A DNA stretch of 64,000 nucleotides. Origin: Acidobacteriota bacterium (lineage in GTDB: Bacteria; Acidobacteriota; Vicinamibacteria; Fen-336). Positions 8,041-16,220 of the stretch are shown here, one piece after another (the first letter of the stretch is position 1; each line of letters begins with the position of its first letter). A program made the translations under genes and the position numbers. The notes under the pieces were generated by a model. That model was not told the origin of the DNA. It made no database searches and saw nothing but the letters and a program-made list of their open reading frames with translations. The stretch spans positions 1-64,000 of the forward strand of contig JAJDNS010000011.1 in the NCBI GenBank assembly GCA_022340585.1, given 5' to 3'.

Positions 8041-10483
8041 GGTCCGCGAGGACGGCAAAGGGGTTGTTGAACGCCGGCTTCTGGTCCCGAGCCAGCTTCG
8101 GCCCGGTGCGCTGTCCCGACCCGGGTGACGGACGGGGCCGCCCCTGGCCCCGACGGCCGCCGTCCCCTCGGGACGCCGGTCGATCCGCACCCCGGGACTG
8201 CGTTCGGGGCGCCGGCTTTCCGGCCCGGCGCGGGGGCGCCGGCCGGCGCTCCGGGGGAGCAGTCTTCAGGCTGAGGGAGACCTGTCGCTTCTCCCGGTCC
8301 ACCTTGAGCACCCGGGCCTGAACGCGCTCCCCGGGCTGGATCGCCTCTCGGGGATCCTTCGCAAAGCGGCGGCCGAGCTGCGAGACGTGCACGAGTCCAT
8401 CGTGCCCGACACCCACGTCGACGAAGGCTCCGAAGCTCGCGACGTTGGTGACCAGGCCCGGACACACCATCCCCGGCTCGAGGTCGCCGAGCTCCCGAAC
8501 GTCCTCCCGAAAGGAGAACGGGCGGAAGCCGCAACGAGGATCGCGCCCTCGATTCTCGAGCTCGCGCACGACGTCCTCGCGGCCCCAGCGGCCGATCTGC
8601 TCTTCGAGCTCGGCCGCGTCGCGGACGAGAGCAGCCCCGGGACCGAGCAGATCCGCGACCGTCTTTCCCTGGCGCTCCGCGAACGCCTCGAGCACCGGGT
8701 AGTGCTCGGGGTGAATGCCGGTCCCGTCGAGGGGATGCTCGCCGCCACTCAGCCGCAGGAAGGCCGCCGCCTGCTCGAACGCCTTCGGCCCGAGGCGGGG
8801 CACCTCGAGGAGCTGCTTTCGCGAGCGGAAGGGCCCCTTCGCCTCGCGGTGCTCCACGATGGCGGTGGCGAGCGCGGGGCCGATCCCGCAGACCCGGCCC
8901 AGGTGCTGACGCGACGCCGTGTTCAGGTCCACGCCAACGCCGTTGACGACGCCTTCCACCACCTCTTCGAGAGCACGGCTCAGCGTTGCCGGGGTGATGT
9001 CGTGGGAATGCTGTCGTCCCAGGACGGCCCGGGGCTCGATCCGGACGAGCTCCCGCAGCGGGTCCTGCAATCGCCGGGCGACGAAGACCGCCCCCCGCGC
9101 GGAGGGGTCGAGATCCGCCAGCTCGGACCGAACAGCCTCGCTCGCCGCCCACGCTCCGGCCCCGGTCTCGCTCACCAGGGTCACCACGGTGTCGTGCCCG
9201 GCGTCCTTCAGGGCGGAGCGGACGAAGATCTCGGTCTCGCGCCCCGCGCTGCCGTACCCCACCGCCACCGCCGCGACCCCGTGCTCCCGCACGAGGCCGA
9301 CGAGCGTTCCGCGGGCCGCCGCCCTCTGCTCGTCCGGCTGCAGGTGGACGACCCCGCTGGCCACGCAGCCGCCCGTGCCGTCGACCACCGCGAAGCGGCC
9401 ACCGGTGCGGGCGCTCCCGTCGATCCCCAGCACCGGTCGGGGGCCGAACGGCGCTTCGAGCAGGAGGCGCCGCACGTTCTCGGCGGCGACGCCAGCCAGG
9501 GCAGCGTCCGCGGCCTGCTGTAGCGCCTTGTGGATCTCGTTCTCCATGGCGGTGCGAACGTGGCCCTTGAAGGCAATCCGCGCCGCCTGTCGGAGCACCT
9601 CGGCCCCGGGTGAATCGGGCAGGCCGACCGCGGCCGACTCGAAGAGCGCGACGAGCTCCGATTCGAAGTCGTCGTCCCCGGGGGGGCCGCCGACACTCAC
9701 CAGGAGCTCACCCTCGCTCTGCCCGCGGCGCACCGCGAGGTAGCGGGCCGACGACGACGGCTCCTTCAGCGTGGACACCTTCTCGTGGAAGTCGAAGTAG
9801 GGCTCGAAGCGACTGCCGGGCTTGGCCTTCTCCGTCTTGACGGCGTGAAGGAATGCCCGCTCGGCGTAGACCTTGCGAGCCCGGGTCCGGAGCTCGGGGT
9901 CCTCGGCGAGCCGCTCCACGAGGATGTCTCGCGCCCCCTCGATGGCGGTCTTCGCGTCGGGAACGCCCTTGTCGGGGGCCCGGAACGTGAAGGCCCAGAG
10001 CTCGAGCGTCTGTCCCTCCTGCGGGGTCTGGGTGCCGTGCCCGCAGTCCCAGATCCAGTCCGCGAGCTGGCCGAGCCCGGCCTCCCGAGCGGCCTCCGAT
10101 CGGCTCTTCTTCTTCTGCTTGAAGGGAAGGTAGAGGTCTTCGAGGGCGTCCCCGTCGAAGGTGTCGAGAATCGTCTCCCGGAGCTCCGGCTCGAGCTTCG
10201 CGTGTCGCACGATCGACTCGAGGATCAGGGCCTGGCGACCCACGAGGCGATCCCACTCGGCCCGGGCCGCGAGGACCTGTCGGACAGCGACCTCATCGAG
10301 GTTGCCGGTGCGGTCGCGGCGGTAGCGAGCGACGAAGGGCACGCCGGCGCCCTCCTCCACCAGGTCGAGGACGCTGCGGGCACCGTCGAGGGGGATCTCC
10401 GGGCAGCGGGCCTGGAACCAGGGGTCGAAGGCGGGGGGAGGGGCAGGGCTCACGGGTTCACCAAACGGGGCCAATGCTGCCAT
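8012..10483 (-). CDS. tex: Tex-family RNA-binding transcription accessory protein
   Basis: The 823-residue protein has the full Tex architecture: an N-terminal helical region with VPFVARYRRDRTGNLDE, a YqgF-like RNase H fold near residues 335-470 (VLGIDGSARTG), a helix-hairpin-helix pair (GVDLNTASRQHL, CGIGPALATAIVEHR) and a C-terminal S1 domain (about 655-730, GLVTNVASFGAFVDVGVGHDGLVHVSQL). Tex binds nucleic acid and affects transcription and RNA turnover in several bacteria. A basic, Pro/Arg-rich tail of about 90 residues follows S1 and is longer than usual. The ATG at 10483 is chosen because family similarity begins shortly after it; the reading frame stays open far upstream but that part is not protein-like. 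It is divergent from the adenosine deaminase gene. Confidence 0.95.
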   Translation of the reverse strand: MAALAPFGEPVSPAPPPAFDPWFQARCPEIPLDGARSVLDLVEEGAGVPFVARYRRDRTGNLDEVAVRQVLAARAEWDRLVGRQALILESIVRHAKLEPELRETILDTFDGDALEDLYLPFKQKKKSRSEAAREAGLGQLADWIWDCGHGTQTPQEGQTLELWAFTFRAPDKGVPDAKTAIEGARDILVERLAEDPELRTRARKVYAERAFLHAVKTEKAKPGSRFEPYFDFHEKVSTLKEPSSSARYLAVRRGQSEGELLVSVGGPPGDDDFESELVALFESAAVGLPDSPGAEVLRQAARIAFKGHVRTAMENEIHKALQQAADAALAGVAAENVRRLLLEAPFGPRPVLGIDGSARTGGRFAVVDGTGGCVASGVVHLQPDEQRAAARGTLVGLVREHGVAAVAVGYGSAGRETEIFVRSALKDAGHDTVVTLVSETGAGAWAASEAVRSELADLDPSARGAVFVARRLQDPLRELVRIEPRAVLGRQHSHDITPATLSRALEEVVEGVVNGVGVDLNTASRQHLGRVCGIGPALATAIVEHREAKGPFRSRKQLLEVPRLGPKAFEQAAAFLRLSGGEHPLDGTGIHPEHYPVLEAFAERQGKTVADLLGPGAALVRDAAELEEQIGRWGREDVVRELENRGRDPRCGFRPFSFREDVRELGDLEPGMVCPGLVTNVASFGAFVDVGVGHDGLVHVSQLGRRFAKDPREAIQPGERVQARVLKVDREKRQVSLSLKTAPPERRPAPPRRAGKPAPRTQSRGADRPASRGDGGRRGQGRPRPSPGSGQRTGPKLARDQKPAFNNPFAVLADLKLPKRGKS

Positions 10484-10549
10484 TTTCGGCTCGCCGGGGG
10501 AAGCCCCCGGCGTGGCGGGGCCCGGCGCGGTCGTGCTACCGTGCGCCCA

Positions 10550-11587
10550 GTGAGTCCCGCGGCGCCCACTCCCGCCAGCCCCGAGGCCGCGGCCCGCCTC
10601 CGTTCGCTCCCCAAGGTGGAGCTGCACCAGCACGTCGACGGGTCGATCCCGGCCGAGGTGACCTGGGATCTCATGCGCCACTACCGGCTCAACCCGGCCC
10701 CGACCCTCGACGAGATGCGGCGCTTCCTGGAGATGCAGCCGGGAGAGGAGGGGACTCTCCTGGCGTACCTCGACAAGATGCACTATCCCCTGTGGGTCAC
10801 CCAGTTCTACGAGAACATCTCGCGAGTGGTCGAGGCCATCTGCCGGTCGGCGGTGGAAGCCGGCGTCCGGACCCTCGAGCTGCGCTACGCCCCCCTCATC
10901 CACACCTACGCGGGCCTGACTCCCCGGCAGTCGATCCGGGCCGCGCTGTCGGGGATGAACCACGCGAGGCGGGCCCACCCGGAGCTGAAGCTGGGACTCA
11001 TCGTCATCGCCATGCGGCAGCACGGGCCCCACATCGCCAAGGTCCTCGCCCGCCAGGCCCTGGCCGAAGCGCAGCACCTGCACGAGCGGACGGGGGTCGT
11101 CGGCTTCGACATCGCCGGACCAGAGCGGGGCAATCCCCCGCGGTTGTTCCGGAGCGCCTACGAGATCGCGCGCCTCGGGTCCCTCGGCCTGACCGCCCAC
11201 GCCGGTGAGGACGCGCCGGTCGAGTACGTCTGGCAGGCGGTCGACGAGCTGGGCGTGAGCCGGGTCGGCCACGGCTGCGCGGCGGTCCGCGACCGTGACC
11301 TGCTGCGGCGTCTGGCCCGCGACAGGATCACGATGGAGGTCTGCCTCTCCAGCAACTACCACACGGGAGCTGTGCCGCCGGGCGAGCCGCACCCTCTCTC
11401 GGCCTTCCTCGAAGCGGGGGTACCGGTGGCGCTCTGCTGCGACAACAGCACCGTGTCGCGGACCGACGCGCAGCGGGAATCGCTCCTCGCTGCCTCCCAG
11501 GTGGGGGTGGAGACGGTGGAGCGCATCCACCGCGAGGCCGAGGCGCTCACGTTCATCCGCCCGGAAACCGCCCTGCCCCCCCAGTAG
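10550..11587 (+). CDS. add: Adenosine deaminase family amidohydrolase
   Basis: The 345-residue TIM-barrel enzyme hydrolyses adenosine or a related nucleoside (some bacterial members act on aminofutalosine or other 6-aminopurine nucleosides). Zinc and catalytic residues are visible: His26 and His28 (ELHQHVDGS), His217 and Glu220 (HAGED), the HG motif in RVGHGCAAV, and Asp298 (CDNSTVSRT). No signal peptide is present, so it works in the cytoplasm in purine salvage. The start is taken as GTG at 10550 (another GTG lies at 10541). A TACCGT box (10536-10541) preceded by TGC sits 8 nt before it and there is no Shine-Dalgarno, which suggests a leaderless message. Substrate within the family is not resolved by sequence alone. 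Confidence 0.9.
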   Translation: MSPAAPTPASPEAAARLRSLPKVELHQHVDGSIPAEVTWDLMRHYRLNPAPTLDEMRRFLEMQPGEEGTLLAYLDKMHYPLWVTQFYENISRVVEAICRSAVEAGVRTLELRYAPLIHTYAGLTPRQSIRAALSGMNHARRAHPELKLGLIVIAMRQHGPHIAKVLARQALAEAQHLHERTGVVGFDIAGPERGNPPRLFRSAYEIARLGSLGLTAHAGEDAPVEYVWQAVDELGVSRVGHGCAAVRDRDLLRRLARDRITMEVCLSSNYHTGAVPPGEPHPLSAFLEAGVPVALCCDNSTVSRTDAQRESLLAASQVGVETVERIHREAEALTFIRPETALPPQ

Positions 11588-11594
11588 GGGCGTG

Positions 11595-11662
11595 TCAGGC
11601 CACCCTTCGCCGCCGGGCAAGGTGTCGGCGGCACTGGGGTCATGTGCGTCCAGGTGGCCTGA
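11595..11662 (+). terminator. Nested hairpin after add, probable transcript end or structured element
   Basis: TCAGGCCACC (11595-11604) pairs perfectly with GGTGGCCTGA (11653-11662), and inside it GCCGCCG pairs with CGGCGGC. The element begins 7 bp after the add stop. There is no T-run, so intrinsic termination is not certain. Confidence 0.5.
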
Positions 11663-11935
11663 AAGCGGACGGCACAACGGCAGGAGATCGGCCCAACCGG
11701 ACGGGCCCACACCGCAAGTCGCTGGAAACAGGTCCCCCGGCAACCGGCATCGGCCTTGCTTCAGGGTCGGTGGGGGTCGGGAGCCAGCAGGCTCGACCGG
11801 CGCCCCCGAGTCGCCCCGGTCGGGGTGGAGTTGGAGGGAGCTCCACCACGACCGACGGCCCTCGGGCAGGCGCTCGGCGGCCGATTGCGGGCACGACCCC
11901 CGTTGTCGTTTCTTCCCCGCCGCGATCGCCGCGGG

Positions 11936-11941
11936 TATACT
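11936..11941 (+). promoter_or_regulatory. -10 element of the subtilase gene
   Basis: TATACT ends 9 bp before the ATG at 11951 and no ribosome-binding site intervenes. The same TATACT-CGG arrangement precedes the gene at 17362. A transcript from here would start at or within a few bases of the ATG. Confidence 0.5.
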
Positions 11942-11950
11942 CGGCGGCCC

Positions 11951-13306
11951 ATGTCCGGACGCGAGTGCCCCTTCTGTCAGGAAGAGATCGGGGCGGACAC
12001 CCCCGCTGCTGCCGAGGTCCTCGACCAGGAACTCCTCCTCCTGGTGCTGGCGAACAACCCCTGGTGGCGCCCGGAGAACGGCCTGTGCCGCGGCTGCGCC
12101 GACGCGTTCGCGTTGGCGCGCAAGGAGGCCCGCGCCCACCATCCGGGCTTCGCTCGCGGGGGCGTGCCCATCCTCCCCACTCCGGTCCGCCTGGGGGCCC
12201 CCGAGCGGTACACCGGCCGCGGGGTGACTCTCGCCTTCCTCGACTCGGGGTTCTACGCGCACCCCGATCTCGTCCAGCCGCGGGACCGCATCCTCCGCTA
12301 CGTGGACCTCACCCACCCGGGGGCACGACGCAGCCGGCTCGAGCACCCCGACGAGTCGAGCTGGCACGGGATGATGACGTCGGTGGTGGCCTGCGGGAAC
12401 GGCGCGCTCTCGGCCGGTCTCTACCGGGGCCTGGCGTCGGAGGCGAACCTCGTCCTGGTGAAGGTGGGGACGGCCCGGCGGATCCGCCACGACGACATCC
12501 GCCGGGGCATCGAGTGGGTGATCCGCCACCGGTCACGGTACGGCATCCGCATCCTGAACATCAGCTGTGGGGGAGACTTCGAAGCGAGCTACCTCGAGGA
12601 CGGTCTCTCCCAGGCGGCGGAGAAGGCCTCGCGAGCGGGCATCCTCGTCGTCGCCGGGGCCGGCAATGCGGGGCACCAGCCCGGGCACCCGGTGGTCCCG
12701 CCGGCCTCGGCGCCGTCGGTGCTCACGGTCGGGGGCCTCGACGACAAGAACCGGTTGCACGCCGCGGGCTACGACATGTACCACTCGAGCTTCGGGCCCA
12801 CCGTCGACGGCCTGCAAAAGCCAGAGGTCATCGCTCCCGGAATCTTCGTGGCCGCCCCCATCCTCCCGGGGACGCCGACGGCGGCGCAGGCGGCGCTTCT
12901 CGCCCGCCTCGCGTCCGCGTCCGACGACGACTTGCACGACCTTCTCGACGCGGCCACCGGGGTCGACGCCGACCTCGACGCGGCCCGTCACCTCGAGCCG
13001 CCCCTCGTGCGTCAGCTCGTGGCCGCGAAGGTTCGGGACCACAACGTCATCTCCGGGGCCTACAAGCACGTCGACGGGACCAGCTTCGCCGCCCCCATCG
13101 TGTCTTCGCTGGCGGCGGTGCTCCTGGAGGTCACCCCCGATCTGTCCCCGGCGGAGGCCAAGCTCACCGTCATCCGCTCCGCCCACCGGATGCCCCACGT
13201 GGACACCGACCGTCAGGGCTGGGGTGTCGTGAGGGCACCCCGGGCCATCGAGGAGGCGAAACGACTGCGCCACGCCAGAGACCCCAAAAGGTCCGGGGCG
13301 CCTTGA
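11951..13306 (+). CDS. Subtilisin-family (S8) serine protease with N-terminal zinc-ribbon-like domain
   Basis: The 451-residue protein combines an N-terminal CPFC...CRGC module (Cys6, 9, 46, 49; probable zinc knuckle) with a subtilase catalytic domain (about 85-430). The triad is Asp98 (FLDSG), His139 (SWHGMM) and Ser378 (DGTSFAAP), and the oxyanion asparagine lies in GAGNAGH. No signal peptide or prodomain is visible, so it is probably an intracellular protease; the zinc-ribbon-like part may bind a substrate or partner. A helical insert of about 60 residues (around 305-370) separates the PGIFVAAP strand from the Ser motif. The ATG at 11951 is supported by the Cys module beginning there and by the TATACT box. 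Target unknown. Confidence 0.88.
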   Translation: MSGRECPFCQEEIGADTPAAAEVLDQELLLLVLANNPWWRPENGLCRGCADAFALARKEARAHHPGFARGGVPILPTPVRLGAPERYTGRGVTLAFLDSGFYAHPDLVQPRDRILRYVDLTHPGARRSRLEHPDESSWHGMMTSVVACGNGALSAGLYRGLASEANLVLVKVGTARRIRHDDIRRGIEWVIRHRSRYGIRILNISCGGDFEASYLEDGLSQAAEKASRAGILVVAGAGNAGHQPGHPVVPPASAPSVLTVGGLDDKNRLHAAGYDMYHSSFGPTVDGLQKPEVIAPGIFVAAPILPGTPTAAQAALLARLASASDDDLHDLLDAATGVDADLDAARHLEPPLVRQLVAAKVRDHNVISGAYKHVDGTSFAAPIVSSLAAVLLEVTPDLSPAEAKLTVIRSAHRMPHVDTDRQGWGVVRAPRAIEEAKRLRHARDPKRSGAP

Positions 13307-13317
13307 AGGCGCCCCGG
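13293..13317 (+). terminator. Hairpin overlapping the subtilase stop codon
   Basis: CCGGGGCGCC and GGCGCCCCGG form a perfect 10-bp stem around a TTGAA loop that contains the TGA stop (13304-13306). The run after it is not T-rich, so it may terminate poorly, but it should block 3' exonucleases. Confidence 0.55.
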
Positions 13318-13688
13318 GAAACGACCAGGAGGATGATCCCCTCGTTGGGGGGGTAGGGTTCTTAGACGGGATTCATGTATAGGTTGGATGAGCCATCAGG
13401 AAAGCAGGAACCCTTGCGCAGAGAATTGGCAAACTCCATGCCATGCCCAGGAAGCTGCCCGTCTCTTTCCTCAAATGATTCATTTCAAACGGCTTGTGAC
13501 GATGGTTGGGCACGCGGGCCGGTGGCCGTCTGACAGGAATGTGACGGCTTTTCGTCGCCAAGTGCTCTCGCCCCGCTGTTTTTTCGCGACACGAGTCGCT
13601 GCTCGACCGATTCCCCGAGGGATCGGCAGCGAGGCGGTCCGGATCACGGGCCCAGGGACGAGTGAGTCGAGCGCGGGCCGCCCTCGCG

Positions 13689-13715
13689 GGAGGCGCGCCC
13701 ATCGGCCTCCTTTTT
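13689..13715 (+). terminator. Intrinsic terminator-like element in a gene-free region
   Basis: GGAGGC (13689-13694) and GCCTCC (13705-13710) flank a 10-nt loop and are followed directly by TTTTT. No coding region ends upstream within 380 bp, so any transcript it ends would be non-coding. Confidence 0.5.
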
Positions 13716-13792
13716 GGCGGTAGGATAGACTGAAGGCAATTGTTTGACGCCCGAGGGAGGGGTTCTACCCGGCGGACGGACCGCCGCGGGGC

Positions 13793-13798
13793 TATAAT
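13793..13798 (+). promoter_or_regulatory. Consensus -10 box (TATAAT) before the TPR gene
   Basis: A perfect TATAAT lies 47 bp before the ATG of the large TPR protein. No TTGACA-like hexamer sits 16-18 bp upstream; the nearest TTGACG is at 13744-13749, too far away. Confidence 0.5.
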
Positions 13799-13845
13799 TC
13801 CCGCCCATTGTTCGCCGTGATTCTCAACGCCGACGGAGTCTCGCA

Positions 13846-15900
13846 ATGAAGAAGATGTCGATCGCCCTGGTGCTCGTTCCAGCCCTCCTCGCCCCCCCGG
13901 TGTGGGCACAGTCGAAGCTCGATGAAGCCATCGAGAAGGCCTACAAGAAGGTCGAGGAAGGGAAAGCGGACGACGCCGTCAAGGAGCTGACCAAGGTCAC
14001 CAAGGACGCCGGTGCTCCCGGCTTTGCGGCCCTCGGAGAGCTCCACGAGCATCTCGGCCAGCTGGACGAAGCCGGCGCCGCCTACACCCAGGCCACCCAG
14101 GTGGCCACTCCCGCCTACAAGCCAGAAGCGCTGGCTCTGCTCGCGAACTTCACGCTGCGGGTGGGGACCGGGCGGGAAGCGCTCCGGCTGGCCAACACGG
14201 CCGTGGAGGCCGGCGAGAACGCGACCACCCTGGCCGCCCGCGCGCGCGCCCAGGCGCGCACCGAGGACGCGCCGGGAGCCCTGGAGACCGCCAACAAGGC
14301 CATCGGCATGGACGCCTCGAACCCCATGGCCCAGGTGGCCCGCGGTGAGGCGCTGTTCGCCCTGGGCCAGAACGAGGAGGCCGAGGTCACGCTGAGGAAG
14401 GCCGTGCAGCTCGCTCCCAACCTCGCTCTCGCCCACGCCCGCCTGGCCCGGGTGCTCGTCGCGCTCGGTCGGGCGCCGGAGGCCATCGCCGCCGCCCGCA
14501 AGGCCACCGAGCTGGACGCCTCCTTCGGAGAGGGCTTCGCCATACTGGGCGGGGCGCTGATCGCCGAGAACCTGAACAACTGGGGCGAGGCCATCGCCCA
14601 GGCTCAGCAGGGCGCGTTTCTCGATCCCAACAACCCGATCGTCAACACGATCGTCGGACGGATCTTCGAGGCGAACGGCCAGGTCGACCAGGCCGTCGCC
14701 TCCTACCGCAAGGCTCTCGCCGCCGATCCTGGCTTCGCCCCGGCACGGCTCGCCCTGATCCAGGGCGAGTTGAATCGCGGCAACCGCGACGCCGCCATCG
14801 CGGAGGCCAAGAAGGCCGCCGCGGACATGCCGACGAGCCCCGAGATCCAGTATCTCCTGGCCGTGGAGGCCGCCCGTCAGGACGACTACAAGGCCGCCCT
14901 CGGCTACCTCGAGCGGGCGATCAAGGGAATGCCCGGAAGCGCCGACGCCTGGGCCCTGCTCGGGCGGGCCTACCAGTTCAACAACCGCCCCGACGACGCC
15001 GCCCAGGCCTACGGGAAGGCGGTGGAGCTGGCGCCCCAGAACTTCAACTACCGCACGACCTACGGCCTGCTCCTGGGAATCACCGGAGATCTGGAGGGGG
15101 GCCTCGAGCAGCTGAAGAAGGTTGTCGAGACACCCGGCTACAAGGAGGCCGCCGCCTGGGCCAACCTCGGGTGGACCTATCGGAAGATGAACAATCCCCA
15201 GGAGTCGATCGCCGCCTACCGCAAGGCCCTGGGCATCGATCCCAACCTGGCCCAGGCCCACCTCGGCCTCGGCTGGGCGTACCAGCAGACGGAGGCCTTC
15301 GACGAGGCCATCGCTTCGTACCAGAAGGCGGCCCAGGACTCCGCCGCAGCGGGCGACGCCTACACCGGGATGTCCTGGAGCTACATCTACAAGAGCGACG
15401 CCGCGAAGGCCAAGGAGGCCCAGCAGAAGGCCATCGCCGCGGGCCGCGAGGACGCGCGTCTCGACGAGTACATCACCAAGCTGGAGCAGGGTCTCCTCCT
15501 CCGCAAGGAGGAGCTCGAGCGCCTGCGGGACGAGCAGCAGAAGGAGGCGGAGCGGGCGCAGCAGTACAACGTGGCCGTCGCCGCGGTGAACTCCAAGAAC
15601 GCGGCGCGCCGGGCCCAGGGAGCGCTCGCCCTCGCGAACGTGGGTGGAGGCCCGGCCGTCGACCAGCTGATCTACATGATGCAGGCCGACGACAGCTACG
15701 ACGTCCGCATCGCCGCCGCCAAGGCCCTCGGCTCCCTCGGGCGGTCGGCTCGCAAGGCGGTCCCGAACATCGAAGGCCTGCTCGCCCAGCCGGAGTACGA
15801 GGCCCCCATCAACGCGACCCCCGAGCAGCTGGACAACCAGATGAAGGACTTCGACTACCGCAAGGCCATGCGCGACGCCCTCGCCCGCATCCGGGGCTAG
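13846..15900 (+). CDS. Exported TPR-repeat protein with C-terminal HEAT-like segment
   Basis: The 684-residue product has a clear signal peptide (MKKMSIALVLVPALLAPPVWA, cleavage near residue 22). About a dozen tetratricopeptide repeats fill residues 25-560, with typical A..G......A...Y.KA spacing (for example NPIVNTIVGRIFEANGQVDQ). A short charged coiled-coil stretch (RKEELERLRDEQQKEAERAQ) precedes a HEAT-like repeat unit (VRIAAAKALGSLGRSARKAV). Such proteins are periplasmic scaffolds for protein complexes. It appears monocistronic, with a TATAAT box upstream and gene-free DNA downstream. The specific partner is unknown. Confidence 0.85.
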   Translation: MKKMSIALVLVPALLAPPVWAQSKLDEAIEKAYKKVEEGKADDAVKELTKVTKDAGAPGFAALGELHEHLGQLDEAGAAYTQATQVATPAYKPEALALLANFTLRVGTGREALRLANTAVEAGENATTLAARARAQARTEDAPGALETANKAIGMDASNPMAQVARGEALFALGQNEEAEVTLRKAVQLAPNLALAHARLARVLVALGRAPEAIAAARKATELDASFGEGFAILGGALIAENLNNWGEAIAQAQQGAFLDPNNPIVNTIVGRIFEANGQVDQAVASYRKALAADPGFAPARLALIQGELNRGNRDAAIAEAKKAAADMPTSPEIQYLLAVEAARQDDYKAALGYLERAIKGMPGSADAWALLGRAYQFNNRPDDAAQAYGKAVELAPQNFNYRTTYGLLLGITGDLEGGLEQLKKVVETPGYKEAAAWANLGWTYRKMNNPQESIAAYRKALGIDPNLAQAHLGLGWAYQQTEAFDEAIASYQKAAQDSAAAGDAYTGMSWSYIYKSDAAKAKEAQQKAIAAGREDARLDEYITKLEQGLLLRKEELERLRDEQQKEAERAQQYNVAVAAVNSKNAARRAQGALALANVGGGPAVDQLIYMMQADDSYDVRIAAAKALGSLGRSARKAVPNIEGLLAQPEYEAPINATPEQLDNQMKDFDYRKAMRDALARIRG

Positions 15901-15949
15901 GCTAGTTCATATTCCGAGGACCGAGCCGGCCTTCGGCCGGATGCCTTGG

Positions 15950-15987
15950 CCAAGGACACGATTCCGCCTTTGCGATCGTGTCCTTGG
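15950..15987. repeat. Dispersed palindromic element, copy 2
   Basis: A 13-bp stem (arms 15950-15962 and 15975-15987) encloses a 12-nt loop. The 30-bp core 15954-15983 matches copy 1 at 5051-5080 in 26 of 30 positions. The outer arms read CCAA and TTGG instead of CCCG and CGGG, so pairing is conserved while sequence is not. It lies 50 bp after the TPR gene stop. Confidence 0.8.
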
Positions 15988-16109
15988 CGGTCCGCATCGT
16001 TCGATCGTCGGACTCGGAATCTTCCTTCTCCTCCGTTCCCTGGAACCTCAGCCCCGATCCGCCATCCCGCCCTTCCCCAGCTCACACTCCGGCGACGGGC
16101 CGCCCACAG

Positions 16110-16206
16110 CCGGGTGGCCGACCGCGGCCGCCCAAGCCAGGGCTCTGTAACCCGAGACGTCGAGGTCGCGGCGGCCGGGTGGCCGACCGCGGCCACCCGA
16201 GCCAGG
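16110..16206. repeat. Two direct copies of a 32-bp self-complementary unit
   Basis: Copies begin at 16110 and 16175, 65 bp apart, and share CCGGGTGGCCGACCGCGGCC followed by a less exact half. In the second copy GGGTGGCC and GGCCACCC form a perfect 8-bp stem; the first copy is nearly so. They lie just beyond the amrS stop and could end or stabilise its transcript. Confidence 0.65.
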
Positions 16207-16220
16207 TTGCAGCTGAACGG

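Larger units (their letters stand above)
11588..11950. other. 363-bp gene-free stretch between add and the subtilase gene
   Basis: No protein-like reading frame was recognised. The first 75 bp hold a nested hairpin (11595-11662, listed separately). The rest is GC-rich with short palindromes such as CCCCGGTCGGGG, and ends in the promoter box of the subtilase gene. Confidence 0.6.
13307..13845. other. 539-bp gene-free stretch, less GC-rich than its surroundings
   Basis: No reading frame here looks like a protein. The part from about 13370 to 13600 has more A and T than neighbouring DNA. A hairpin region near 13600-13640 and a terminator-like element at 13689-13715 suggest a small RNA could be made from the plus strand. 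A TATAAT box (13793-13798) belongs to the next gene. Confidence 0.5.
15901..16220. other. 320-bp convergent intergenic region rich in palindromes and repeats
   Basis: This DNA lies between the 3' ends of the TPR gene and amrS. It holds a CCGGCC/GGCCGG hairpin near 15926-15940, the dispersed palindrome copy 2 (15950-15987) and two copies of a 32-bp repeat (16110-16206). No protein-like frame was found. Confidence 0.6.

Noticed and set aside
10484-12529. Upstream continuation of the tex frame, giving a 1505-codon open frame on the minus strand
   Set aside because: Similarity to Tex begins at 10483; the part above is antisense to add and the subtilase gene and has Arg/Pro/Gly-rich composition of a shadow frame.
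13600-13715. tRNA or 6S RNA in the gap before the TPR gene
   Set aside because: No TPsiC-type GTTCGA sequence, no cloverleaf and no 6S-like open bubble could be drawn.
13373-13909. 178-codon minus-strand frame in the gene-free region
   Set aside because: It runs into the start of the TPR gene, has no ribosome-binding site and no recognisable protein features.
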